Assembly: GCA_020430845.1 (NCBI GenBank)
Contig: JAGQJA010000425.1
Coordinates: forward strand, 1 to 44,199
Source: Myxococcales bacterium
Lineage (GTDB): Bacteria > Myxococcota_A > Polyangia > Polyangiales > Polyangiaceae
DNA: 44,199 nucleotides
Direction of reading: 5' to 3'
How positions within the stretch are numbered: position 1 is the stretch's first letter; every line of letters begins with the position of its first letter. The notes beneath the pieces were generated by a model. It saw nothing but the letters and a program-made list of their open reading frames with translations. It did no database searches and was not told the origin of the DNA. Made by a program: the position numbers and the translations under genes. Of this stretch, positions 25,259-33,530 are shown in pieces.

Positions 25259-26883
25259 TGGATCCCCCTCGCGCCCGAAGCCCGCACCGCGCGATCGAGC
25301 TCCGCGCGCAGCTTTGGGTCGGGGCCGTAGAGCCCCGCTGAGCCGCGCGAGAACGGCGTGGGGTCGAACGAGGGAGCCCGGCCGAGACCCATCATGGCGA
25401 TCGCTTGCGGCAGCGGTGCCGGCTCGTTCCAGCGACGGAGGCGGGCGCGCCAGCTCAGGTGCCACATGGCCTCCTCGTCGTCGTTGCACTCTGCCCAACC
25501 TCCGCCGCAGTCGAAGAAGAACTCCGCCTGGGCCCACGACGGGAGGCTCGCGCCGATCGGGGCAACGCCTCCCGTCGCCCTCTTCCCCGCTCCGACGCGC
25601 ACCAGCGCGCCGGACCTGCGCAGTCGTGAGGCGTCGACGAGCGCGCCCCCGCCCACCTGCGCCTTCGGACTGCCGTTGTAGAATGTGGATGCGGTTTGCA
25701 TGGGGCGTATCAGGCCCTCGGGGCGCACTTGCCCTTGCGGGACCTGCTTGTTCGACAGCTCACGCTGCTCGCGTTGGCGCCGCTTCATGTCGTCCTTGGC
25801 CCATGAGGCGCAGTCGTCCTGTTTGGACGAGGGCACGTCGCCGCCGAAGCGGTCGCGCAACTCCTTGCGTCCCCGGCCGTCCTGGTCGCGAAGCAGCCGC
25901 AGCCGGTCGAGCTCGGCCTGCCGTGCGGCAGAGGTCGTACCCGCCTGACTCCCGGCGTCGAGCGGCGCGCCGCGCTCGTCTTCGCCTCGGCACGTCACGC
26001 CGTACTCGCGGCACTTGTCCTGCCAACGCCTGTTCGAGTCGGAGAGCGCTTGGTCGTCGGCCTCGGGCTGGTTGGCACATCGTTGCTTGGCCGGCTCCTC
26101 GAAGAGCTCGTCGATGTTGGCGTCACCCTTCTCCGAGCCGATCTCGCAAAAGTGCTTGGGGCTCGTGGTCGCGACCCAGGCGAGCTTGTCGCCGAGCCAC
26201 TTCTTGGGCTCCCCGCCCACTGCACCGAGGCCCGCGTTCTCGAAGGCGTAGCCGCCGAAGTATCCGACCGTGCGGCCAGCCTCCTTGCAGAGCTTGTCTT
26301 GGGACCCGCGTTCGACCGGCAGGGAGGTCTCGCTGCCGAAGTGCGCTGCGCCGGTCGCCTCGATCACGGGCGCGTACTTCCCTCCGATCATGACCGCGGC
26401 GCCGGCGCGGGCTGCCGACGGGGTCGCGCTCGATATCCCGTCTTGGGTGAACCGGAGGCCGACGAGCGCGGCGTTGATGGGCTCGCGCGTCGTGTTGATC
26501 GCTTGCTCGAGGAGCCCCGCGCCCGTGAGGCATGGACCGACCAATGCCCAGAACGCCGGCATCACAAAGCCGAGCGCACCGAACACGCTCGCCCCGATCA
26601 GCAGAACGGCCTGCGCGATCTTGAGCGCGACGCGCACCCCGAGCACGCACGCCATCACGAGGTTGACCATGACGATCAAGTTCATGCCCCGCGCGTGCAG
26701 CGCGGCGTCGCTGAAGGCCATCGCGTCGGCGGCCTCTTGCGCCCGCTCACGCGCGAGGGCCGCGTCGCCCACTCCAGCGAGGTACCAGAGCGCGCCGACC
26801 AGGCACGTGCACATGAAGATGCCCATCACCATGATCGCGCCGCGCTCGTCGCGGTGGATCGCGGGGGAGTCAACGGTACACAT
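25255..26883 (-). CDS. TadG-like Flp pilus assembly protein
   Basis: 542 aa from ATG 26883 (AAGGAG 7 nt upstream). The N-terminus HRDERGAIMVMGIFMCTCLVGALWYL followed by RERAQEAADAMAFSDAAL is the TadG-type helix and its usual QxAADAAA-like continuation. Unlike standard TadG it has further hydrophobic segments at about 65-85 and 95-130 (LIVMVNLVMACVLGV, VLLIGASVFGALGFVMPAFWAL). No von Willebrand domain with a MIDAS motif is evident. The large periplasmic part has paired Cys (FDCGGGWAEC, KCREYGVTC). It overlaps the TadE gene by 14 nt. It is probably a Tad-machine tip or anchor protein. Confidence 0.78.
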   Translation of the reverse strand: MCTVDSPAIHRDERGAIMVMGIFMCTCLVGALWYLAGVGDAALARERAQEAADAMAFSDAALHARGMNLIVMVNLVMACVLGVRVALKIAQAVLLIGASVFGALGFVMPAFWALVGPCLTGAGLLEQAINTTREPINAALVGLRFTQDGISSATPSAARAGAAVMIGGKYAPVIEATGAAHFGSETSLPVERGSQDKLCKEAGRTVGYFGGYAFENAGLGAVGGEPKKWLGDKLAWVATTSPKHFCEIGSEKGDANIDELFEEPAKQRCANQPEADDQALSDSNRRWQDKCREYGVTCRGEDERGAPLDAGSQAGTTSAARQAELDRLRLLRDQDGRGRKELRDRFGGDVPSSKQDDCASWAKDDMKRRQREQRELSNKQVPQGQVRPEGLIRPMQTASTFYNGSPKAQVGGGALVDASRLRRSGALVRVGAGKRATGGVAPIGASLPSWAQAEFFFDCGGGWAECNDDEEAMWHLSWRARLRRWNEPAPLPQAIAMMGLGRAPSFDPTPFSRGSAGLYGPDPKLRAELDRAVRASGARGIH

Positions 26884-27433
26884 ATCGCGCTCCTTGGTAC
26901 GGAAAGGCGCTCTCGGCGCGGATGCGGCGCACTTGTCGCCCGGCCGATCCTCGTTCGCACGCGACGCGATCGGCGAGCGCAATCTTGCACACGACGTCGA
27001 CCTCGACGCGCACGCGCACCATCTGCGGAGGCCCCACTGCCAACGGTGTGAGCGGAGCGTCGACCCCGAGGTCGGGGCCGCCGGGCATCGTCGCGTCCGG
27101 GAAGAACAACTCGACGCGGTCCACGGAGCCGTCGAGGATGGCAGGCGCGAGCGAGATCAACGCAGCCTCGCGCACGGCCCGCCTTCGCTCCGCGCTCAGC
27201 GTGTGCACGCCGCTGGCTCCGTCGCCGTACGCGTCTGCCGAGTCGGCGAAGACGACGGCCGCCGCGCGCGCGCTCTGCACCGCGGCGTGGTCGACGAGCA
27301 GCCTCTGCGAGTAGAGCAGCGCTAGCTGCAGGAGGCACAAGAAACAGACGAACACTGGCATGAAGGCGACGAGGAACTCGACGTACACCGCGCCGCGCGT
27401 GTGGCGGTGCAAGTCCGCAGGAGAAATGGGCAT
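26870..27433 (-). CDS. TadE-like pseudopilin
   Basis: 187 aa from ATG 27433. HRHTRGAVYVEFLVAFMPVFVCFLCLLQLALLYSQRLLVDHAAVQSARAA is a textbook TadE N-terminus: positively charged leader, processing after Gly, Glu at +5, hydrophobic helix and the HAAxxAARAA-type heptad. The periplasmic domain contains RVRVEVDVVCKIALADRVAC, with a probable disulfide. The open frame extends upstream to 27523, but that part is unlike the family. It follows the Flp pilin gene after a 92-nt gap that contains a hairpin. Confidence 0.85.
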   Translation of the reverse strand: MPISPADLHRHTRGAVYVEFLVAFMPVFVCFLCLLQLALLYSQRLLVDHAAVQSARAAAVVFADSADAYGDGASGVHTLSAERRRAVREAALISLAPAILDGSVDRVELFFPDATMPGGPDLGVDAPLTPLAVGPPQMVRVRVEVDVVCKIALADRVACERGSAGRQVRRIRAESAFPYQGARYVYR

Positions 27434-27480
27434 GGCCAAGGCGCAGCTCCGTCGCGCCGGTCCTGGGTACGGGGCGAGCG

Positions 27481-27503
27481 TCGCGAGTGCGCGGCTCTCG
27501 CGA
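27481..27503. other. hairpin between Flp pilin and TadE genes
   Basis: TCGCGAG pairs perfectly with CTCGCGA over a 9-nt loop. It lies 22 nt after the pilin stop. It could stabilise the pilin mRNA or partly stop transcription, so that the pilin is made in excess of the minor components. Confidence 0.5.
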
Positions 27504-27525
27504 TCACGCGCGCCCGCCCGCACCG

Positions 27526-27729
27526 TCAGTTGCCCGCCTGATCGTTCAGGCCCGTGACCGCGCCGCCCTGATTGCGCACCTTTGCCGTGACGGAGGTGCC
27601 AAAGAACTTGAAGCCGCCGATGCAGAGGATCGCGACGACGCCGACGAGGATGATGTACTCGACGAGGTTCGCGCCGCGCGTGCAGCGATGGAAGTCGCGG
27701 ACATTGTTGACTGAATTCGACGTGTTCAT
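27526..27729 (-). CDS. Flp-type (type IVb) pilin
   Basis: 67 aa from ATG 27729; AGGAG lies about 10 nt upstream. A 17-residue hydrophilic leader ends in CTRG, then ANLVEYIILVGVVAILCIGGFKFF: Glu at +5 and Tyr at +6 after the Gly, the hallmark of Flp pilins. A short soluble tail follows. It would be cleaved by the prepilin peptidase at 30854 and form the fibre of the Tad apparatus. It is first in the minus arm and is divergent from the metallopeptidase gene. Confidence 0.93.
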   Translation of the reverse strand: MNTSNSVNNVRDFHRCTRGANLVEYIILVGVVAILCIGGFKFFGTSVTAKVRNQGGAVTGLNDQAGN

Positions 27730-27900
27730 AGCGTAGGGGCTCCTGCAGTTGTGATTCGCGCGCGCACCGAGCCGAATGCCAGGAACGTCACGCGACATCC
27801 GCACCTGTCGGTCAGGCTCTCCCGGTGTTGCGCAGAACGTGGAACGGACGGCGCGCAACTCCCTGCGCTCGCCGCCGATGGGCGTCGCGGAGGTCACCGC

Positions 27901-29946
27901 ATGCACGTCTCACGTATTCGTCGTCTCTTCCTCTCCGCACCGCTGCTCGTCGCCTGCGCGACGGGAGCCGGCTGCGGCTCCGAGCCCGACACGGCGCCGG
28001 ACCTCGCCGCTCGACTGGAAGAGGACACCGGGGTTTCTTGGACCGTCGTACGCGATCCGTCGAGCCACGAAGTGACGTTCATGGCACCTGCGAGGGCGGT
28101 CAAGGTCGGCGATGGTCCGCCAGAAGACGTGGCGCGAGCGTTCTTCATCAAGTATCGCGACGCGCTCCACGGCACGGGGAGTCCGCTCGAGCTTCGGGCC
28201 CAGGTGAGAGACGCCGATCCCAACGGGGCAAGCCACGTCCGCTTTCTGCACTTCGTCCCCGGGACCGAGATCGCTGTGCACGAGGCCGCGACGACGGTCA
28301 CGTTCAACGCTACCGGGGAGTTCGTCTACGCCATGCCGAGCTTCCGTGAGGGGGTGGGCGCGGTCGACCCGAAGCCCACGGTCTCGGAGACCGAAGTCGG
28401 TGCGCGAGCGAACGCGCTGGCGTTGCGTGAGTGTGCGCTGTCCGACGAGGCGTCGCTGAAGGTGCGCAACATCGAGCTGATCGCTCTGCCGCGCGATGGT
28501 CGCGCTCCCACGCTCGCGTGGCGCGTGGACTGGCGAATCGAGGGAGGTTCGTGCGCCGCGCCCGAGGCGCTGATCGACGCGACCACGGGCGACACGCTCG
28601 GCTTCCGGGAGACCGCGGAGAGAGTGCTCGATCAGGCTACCGGCGTATGGTTCCACCACGGCAACGATCCGAACGACCGGAAGTGGATCGATGTCTCGCC
28701 GGATGACCAAGGCGGATGGGTTTTGGTCAAGAACGGCACGGTGAAGGTCTCGACGCAGACGCACGCGCCGGGGTGGGCAGGGCTCCGGCGCGACATCCAC
28801 ACCAAGACGCTCGGGAGCTGGACGTCGTCGGCGTCGGTCCGCGGGGCAGAGGTCGACGCACACCACAACATGGTCCGGGCCGTCACGTTCTTCGAAGAAG
28901 CGTTCAAGCTCAAGGGCCCCGACGGGATGGGAGGCCCCGTTGCTGTGGTGGTCCACTCACCAGACTTTCCGAACGACGATTGCAACGCCTACTTCACGCC
29001 TGCAGGCAAGCTCGCCAAGGGAACGCTGATACGCGTCTTGGACGGGAACTTTTTCAAGGTCGGGAAGCAGGCCGGGACCTGCCTCCCGCTCACGAGCTTC
29101 GACGTCATGGTCCACGAGGCCTCGCACAGCGTGACGGAGCACACCTCGTCGCTCGTCTACAGGCAAGAACCCGGCGCCCTCAACGAGTCGTTCTCCGACG
29201 TGATGGCGGCGTACGCGGCACACCGTGCGCTCGAGAGCGACGAGGACGCGTTCAAGATCGGCAAGCGGGGAGACCTGACCGGCATAGTGTTCAGGAACAT
29301 GCTCGACCCGAGCCTGCCCACGAATCCGAACAACCCGCAGTCCGCGAGCGTGGCCCACGTCTCGAACATGCCCGCGTGCGCGACGCCGACAGCCGGCAAC
29401 GACATGTGCGGTGTCCACAGGAACTCCGGCATCCCCAATCGCGCCTTCAGCCTCATGGCCGTGGGCGGCCAGCACGCTCAGAGCAAGGTCTGGGTGCGGG
29501 ACGCGCTCGGATGGCAGCGCGCATCGGAGCTCTGGTACCGGACGCACATCAGGTTGAGCCCCACTGCGAACTTCCTCGCCATGGCGAACGCACAGGTTGC
29601 GTACGCAGTTCAGTTCATGCCAGACGCGCTGGCCGGCGTCGCGTGTGCGTGGAGGGCGGTGGGCGTCTTCGGTGGTGCGAACACCAATGCCGAGCCGGCT
29701 GCGATCACCTCGCTCACATGCCCGTCGCTCGCCGCCCCCTCTACGCCGTCGTGGCTCGAGCCGTGCGGCAACGTGAAGGACGGCTTCGCGTGCAACCCAT
29801 TCTTGAGCTTCTCGGGGCATCAGTGCGTCGGCGGACAGGCGAAGTCGACGCTTACCTGCGCCGGGCTCCAACGCTGCAAGCACCCTTCTTCATCCGACTG
29901 GACCGCCACGCTCGCCCCCGACGGCACGCTCGTGTGCGAGAACTGA
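27901..29946 (+). CDS. M4 (thermolysin-like) metallopeptidase lipoprotein
   Basis: 681 aa; GGAGG 7 nt before ATG. The signal peptide ends at GAGC (Cys25), consistent with a lipoprotein. Residues ~30-240 are an FTP/PepSY-like inhibitory propeptide. The catalytic region has HEASH (405-409, zinc ligands and catalytic Glu406), third ligand Glu429 in GALNESFSDVMA, and His506 in CGVHRNSGIPNRAF, matching the thermolysin His231 motif, so it appears active. A Cys-rich C-terminal part of about 60 residues follows. It heads the plus arm of the Tad-like locus, opposite the Flp pilin gene. It could trim pilins, clear a path in the cell wall, or be a cargo. Confidence 0.93.
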   Translation: MHVSRIRRLFLSAPLLVACATGAGCGSEPDTAPDLAARLEEDTGVSWTVVRDPSSHEVTFMAPARAVKVGDGPPEDVARAFFIKYRDALHGTGSPLELRAQVRDADPNGASHVRFLHFVPGTEIAVHEAATTVTFNATGEFVYAMPSFREGVGAVDPKPTVSETEVGARANALALRECALSDEASLKVRNIELIALPRDGRAPTLAWRVDWRIEGGSCAAPEALIDATTGDTLGFRETAERVLDQATGVWFHHGNDPNDRKWIDVSPDDQGGWVLVKNGTVKVSTQTHAPGWAGLRRDIHTKTLGSWTSSASVRGAEVDAHHNMVRAVTFFEEAFKLKGPDGMGGPVAVVVHSPDFPNDDCNAYFTPAGKLAKGTLIRVLDGNFFKVGKQAGTCLPLTSFDVMVHEASHSVTEHTSSLVYRQEPGALNESFSDVMAAYAAHRALESDEDAFKIGKRGDLTGIVFRNMLDPSLPTNPNNPQSASVAHVSNMPACATPTAGNDMCGVHRNSGIPNRAFSLMAVGGQHAQSKVWVRDALGWQRASELWYRTHIRLSPTANFLAMANAQVAYAVQFMPDALAGVACAWRAVGVFGGANTNAEPAAITSLTCPSLAAPSTPSWLEPCGNVKDGFACNPFLSFSGHQCVGGQAKSTLTCAGLQRCKHPSSSDWTATLAPDGTLVCEN

Positions 29947-29956
29947 GGAGCCGACG

Positions 29957-30643
29957 ATGTTCATCCGACTCATCGTGCTCTCGGCGTGCGCCGCTCTGCT
30001 CGGCGACTGGGGCTACACCGGCGTCGTCGACCCGCTCGTGCCCTTCAAGGAGATCGAGTTCGGCACTGCGGTCCCCGACGACTACCCCGCGTGCGCCGCC
30101 GCGCAGATTCCGCCCGGCGCGATCGCGGTGGCCGATGTCTCCCCGTCCGCCGCAGAGCAGACGCGCATCCAGCGGAGCTTCGGCATGTTCGTGCGCATCC
30201 GCGGCCAGGCGACGCTCTTCGCGGACGGGCACGTCGAGCGAACCGTGGTCATCGGCGACGTGAGTCGAGAGGTCCGCGAGCACGTCAGCTATCGCGTCGA
30301 TCCGGCGGCCGTCGCCAGGCTGCTTGCAGACCTCGACGACGCCGGCATCGCCAAGCAACCCAGTCGCTGCTGGCTTCGGCGGCGTGATCCTTCGGTACCC
30401 TCGTGCTGGGGCCCGCCCGACCCCACGGGCACGCGGGTCCTTCTGCGGCGCGGAGAGCAGACACATGATCTGCAAGTGCTCAGCCGGAACTGGGGTCCTG
30501 AGTACCCGGCACCGAAGGCGCTCGCGCGCATATTGGATGTCTGGCGAGCGTTCTGGGCAGGGCCGGGCATGCCGCCCGGCGCCACACCGGAGGCCGCAGC
30601 GCAGCCCGGACCGATTGCTCCCGCGGTCTCGCCTGGTGGGTGA
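29957..30643 (+). CDS. unknown exported protein (possibly DUF6438-like)
   Basis: 228 aa with GAGGAG 6 nt before ATG, 10 nt after the metallopeptidase stop. A short hydrophobic start (FIRLIVLSACAALL) may be an export signal. The core VRIRGQATLFADGHVERTVVIGDVSREVREHVSYRVDPAAVARLLADLDDAGI resembles small domains in which a strand pair is followed by a helix, as in DUF6438; this match is weak. A CW-CW pair (RCWLRRR, SCWGPP) may form a disulfide. The C-terminus is Pro/Ala-rich. Co-transcription with the protease suggests a partner or inhibitor, which is inference. Confidence 0.65.
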   Translation: MFIRLIVLSACAALLGDWGYTGVVDPLVPFKEIEFGTAVPDDYPACAAAQIPPGAIAVADVSPSAAEQTRIQRSFGMFVRIRGQATLFADGHVERTVVIGDVSREVREHVSYRVDPAAVARLLADLDDAGIAKQPSRCWLRRRDPSVPSCWGPPDPTGTRVLLRRGEQTHDLQVLSRNWGPEYPAPKALARILDVWRAFWAGPGMPPGATPEAAAQPGPIAPAVSPGG

Positions 30644-30691
30644 GACGGCGCCACGACGCAACCGCCGCCATCGGCGGCCGATACGGGACAC

Positions 30692-30847
30692 ATGGACGCA
30701 CGAGCGCGCGGCGCGGCGACGGTCGAATACACGGTGCTCGTCGGCGCGGTCGCGTTGTGCGCGTCCGTCGCGCTGATCGGGCTCGGCGTCGCCTTCCTCG
30801 AGAGCTTCGAGCAAGTGCGCGGTCTCGTGCTCTACCCCTATCCCTGA
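30692..30847 (+). CDS. 51-aa Flp-like pilin (very short)
   Basis: Found by direct reading. ATG 30692 opens MDARARGAATVEYTVLVGAVALCASVAL and so on, ending LVLYPYP. The leader is only seven residues, then the processing site G/AATVEY with Glu +5 and Tyr +6, and one hydrophobic helix. There is no clear Shine-Dalgarno, but the motif is too characteristic to be chance. It lies 6 nt before the prepilin peptidase gene, its presumed processing enzyme. It differs from the 67-aa Flp pilin of the minus arm, so the apparatus has two pilins, one perhaps minor. Confidence 0.85.
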   Translation: MDARARGAATVEYTVLVGAVALCASVALIGLGVAFLESFEQVRGLVLYPYP

Positions 30848-30853
30848 GGTCAT

Positions 30854-31405
30854 GTGATCCCGTTCCTCGTCATCGCCACGCTCGTCGCGACGGTCGCCGC
30901 CGTCACCGATCTTCGATCGGGACACATCCCCAACCGTCTCACCTACGGCGCGCTCTCGTTCGGTGTGGGCGCGCACTTCGCGCGTGGCGCCGTCTGCGGC
31001 GATCTCTCCGACGGCGTGACGGCCGGCGCGCTCGCGGTCGCAGGTGCGGCCGCGTGCGGGGCCGTCCCACTCTTCATGTTCTCCCGCGGCGCGATGGGCG
31101 GAGGTGACGTGAAGCTCTTCGCCGCGATCGGCGCGCTCCTCCAACCCCTCGGCGGACTCGAGGCCGAGACGTACGCGTTCGTCGCCGCGGCCTTGGTGGC
31201 CCCCGCGCAGCTCGCGTGGCAGGGCAAGCTCGCCCGGACGCTCGCGCACACGGCCCTGCTCATCACCAACCCGCTCCGCAAGGCCGAGGATCGACGGCCC
31301 GTGCCCGAGTCGATGCGCGCATGGTTCCGACTCGGCCCGGCGGTCCTCGTGGGCATGGTGGCCTCGCTGCTCGTCCACGGTGCTCCTCTCGTGGGGAGCC
31401 GATGA
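30854..31405 (+). CDS. prepilin peptidase, TadV/CpaA type (A24)
   Basis: 183 aa starting at GTG 30854 with GAGGT just upstream. A polytopic membrane aspartyl protease carrying both active-site motifs: TDLRSGHIPN after the first helix and GGGDVK in the cytoplasmic loop. The short length without an N-methylation domain is typical of TadV. It should process both Flp pilins and the TadE/TadG-like proteins. It ends in an ATGA overlap with the CpaB gene. Confidence 0.93.
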   Translation: MIPFLVIATLVATVAAVTDLRSGHIPNRLTYGALSFGVGAHFARGAVCGDLSDGVTAGALAVAGAAACGAVPLFMFSRGAMGGGDVKLFAAIGALLQPLGGLEAETYAFVAAALVAPAQLAWQGKLARTLAHTALLITNPLRKAEDRRPVPESMRAWFRLGPAVLVGMVASLLVHGAPLVGSR

Positions 31406-32181
31406 AGCCCCGCCCCCTCTTCGTCGGCCTCGTCGTGGGGCTGGTCGGGGCCCTCGTCCTGGTGCTGTACCTCCGACGCCTCGAGCTCGAGGCGGCCGGT
31501 GGCAAGAAGGTCGCCGTGCTCGTCGCCGTAGAGACGATCGGCCGCGGCAAGACGATCACCGAGTCGATGCTCGGGACCCGTGACATCCCCGCCGCATACC
31601 TCGATGAGCGGGTCGTGCGCGCCGCCGACAAGGACAAGGTCGTGGGCCTGCGTGCGACCATGACGGTGCCCGTGCAACAGGGCCTCGCGTGGTCGGACGT
31701 GATGGCCCCCAAGGACGATGAGCGCGCCCTCAGCGCTCTCGTTCAGCCAGGCTCTCGCGCCACTCCGATCCGCGTCGAGATAACGGACGTCCTCGCCCTC
31801 GTGCGGCCTGGCGACTTCGTCGACATCGTCTGCGTCTGCGGCGAGTCGAAGGACGCTGCTGTCCTCTTGCAGCGGGTGCTCGTCCTCGCCGCGGGGACGT
31901 CGACCGCGGCGCCCAAGGGCGACGGACGTGAATCGGCCGCGCAGCGACGCGTCACGGTGCTCACCGTGAGCGTCTCCCTGCAAGAGAGCCAGCTCCTCGC
32001 TGTCGCGATGGAGAAGGGCAAGCTCGCCGTCGCCGTCCGTAACCCGACTGACCCTCGCATTACCGAAGCGCCCACGGATGTGAGCGCACAAACCCTGACC
32101 GACTCGAGTCGACGTCAAGCGCTCCAAGGCGCCCGGCGCCCGGCGCGCGGCGGTCCCATCGAGCTGAAGGAAACCAAGTGA
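31402..32181 (+). CDS. cpaB: Flp pilus assembly protein CpaB/RcpC
   Basis: 259 aa. An N-terminal membrane anchor (PLFVGLVVGLVGALVLVLYL) precedes the SAF domain (VAVETIGRGKTITESMLGTRDIPAAYLD) and the RcpC/CpaB domain with ALSALVQPGSRATPIRVEITDVLALVRPGDFVDIV, a family hallmark. It sits in the periplasm and probably links the inner-membrane platform to the secretin, perhaps by binding peptidoglycan. It overlaps both neighbours by 4 nt, so the prepilin peptidase, CpaB and secretin genes are translationally coupled. Confidence 0.93.
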   Translation: MKPRPLFVGLVVGLVGALVLVLYLRRLELEAAGGKKVAVLVAVETIGRGKTITESMLGTRDIPAAYLDERVVRAADKDKVVGLRATMTVPVQQGLAWSDVMAPKDDERALSALVQPGSRATPIRVEITDVLALVRPGDFVDIVCVCGESKDAAVLLQRVLVLAAGTSTAAPKGDGRESAAQRRVTVLTVSVSLQESQLLAVAMEKGKLAVAVRNPTDPRITEAPTDVSAQTLTDSSRRQALQGARRPARGGPIELKETK

Positions 32182-33530
32182 ACATCTCGCGTCGAATCGG
32201 GTACGGGGCGACCGTCGCCCTCTCCCTGGCTGCCCTCTCGCTCTTCGTCCCCCGCGTCGCGCAGGCCCAACCTCCGCGAGACCGCGCGGGCGAGACCGCC
32301 CGCGACGGAGAGGAGATCGCGCTCGCCGTCGGCGAGACCAGGACGATCTCGGCGCGCGACGTCAAGAACTTCTCCGAGGGCGCTGCGGGGGTCATCGAGA
32401 TCAAGCTGACCTCTGACAACAACCAGTTCGTCCTCAGCGGCAAGCGCGCGGGCTCGACCACGATGCTGCTCATCAAGAACGACGGCTCGCAGGTCACGCT
32501 CAACATCCACGTCTTTCCGCGTTCGCCTGCGGCGGTGGAGAAGGAGCTCGCGCAGCTGCTCGACGGGCTCGGCTCCGTGCGCGTGCGGAGAGTCGGCGCG
32601 CGCATCGTGATGGATGGCGTCGTGTCGACCGAGGCCGAGCTCAAGCGGGTGCAACACGTCGCGTCGCTCTACCCCAACCAGGTCGAGTCCCTCGTCACGC
32701 TCCCAGGTGGCGGCGGAGCGGCCGTCGACGAGAACAGCAAATACATCGTCCGCATCGACTTCTACTTCGTCCAGTACGACAAGAACTCGAGCTACGGCGT
32801 CGGGCTCGCTTGGCCTGGCAGCGTGGGCGGCGACGCCGTCGTCAAGAGCGCGGTTTCGTTCGACTTTGTCGGGGGTAGCCGCGCGGCGACGGCGAGCATC
32901 ACCAACCAGCCGCTGCCGCGCCTCGATATCGCTTCGCGCCGCGGCTGGGCCAAGGTGCTCAAGCAGGCGACGGTCGTCACCAACAATGGCGTCGAGGCGA
33001 ATTTCGCAAACGGCGGCGAGCAGAACTTCTCGGTGACGCAGGGGCTGACGGTCGGCGTGCAGCGCATCGCGTACGGCACCGACGTCACCGTGCTGCCGCG
33101 CTACAACGCGAGCAAGCGCGAAGTGGAGATGAAGCTCGTGGCGGATGTCAGCGATCTCACCGCGTCTGCTTCGGGCTCGAGCCTCCCGAGCCGCACGACC
33201 TCGAAGCTGACGACCAACATCACGCTCAAGCTCGGACAGTCCATCGTCTTGTCGGGCATTCGTTCGAGCTCGCAGCAGCACCAAGTCTCTGGGTTGCCCG
33301 GTCTCAGCGACATCCCGGTCCTGGGCGTGCTGTTCGGCTCTCACGCCAACCAGGAGCTCGAGACCGAAGGGGCCGTATTCGTCGTCCCGAGCGTCGTCGA
33401 GGCCGTCCCCGCGGCTGCTTCTGAGATGGTCGACGCGGCACTGTCCAAGTTCGGCGACTACAGCGGCAACATCGCCAAGGTCCAAGCCTACGACAAGGCT
33501 CCTGGCGCCCCGCCTTCCGTGCCGCGATGA
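32178..33530 (+). CDS. cpaC: Tad secretin CpaC/RcpA
   Basis: 450 aa from GTG 32178 (GTGA overlap). The signal peptide ends at AQAQ. The BON/pilus-assembly N-domain (LAVGETRTISARDVKNFSEG) is followed by NKYIVRIDFYFV-like N-domain and the secretin core ending SIVLSGIRSSSQQHQVSGLPGLSDIPVLGVLFGS, the typical VxGxPxLxxIPxLGxLF secretin signature. It forms the outer-membrane channel. In most tad operons the CpaE and CpaF genes come next, but here the TadB gene follows directly, with a 4-nt overlap. Confidence 0.94.
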   Translation: MNISRRIGYGATVALSLAALSLFVPRVAQAQPPRDRAGETARDGEEIALAVGETRTISARDVKNFSEGAAGVIEIKLTSDNNQFVLSGKRAGSTTMLLIKNDGSQVTLNIHVFPRSPAAVEKELAQLLDGLGSVRVRRVGARIVMDGVVSTEAELKRVQHVASLYPNQVESLVTLPGGGGAAVDENSKYIVRIDFYFVQYDKNSSYGVGLAWPGSVGGDAVVKSAVSFDFVGGSRAATASITNQPLPRLDIASRRGWAKVLKQATVVTNNGVEANFANGGEQNFSVTQGLTVGVQRIAYGTDVTVLPRYNASKREVEMKLVADVSDLTASASGSSLPSRTTSKLTTNITLKLGQSIVLSGIRSSSQQHQVSGLPGLSDIPVLGVLFGSHANQELETEGAVFVVPSVVEAVPAAASEMVDAALSKFGDYSGNIAKVQAYDKAPGAPPSVPR

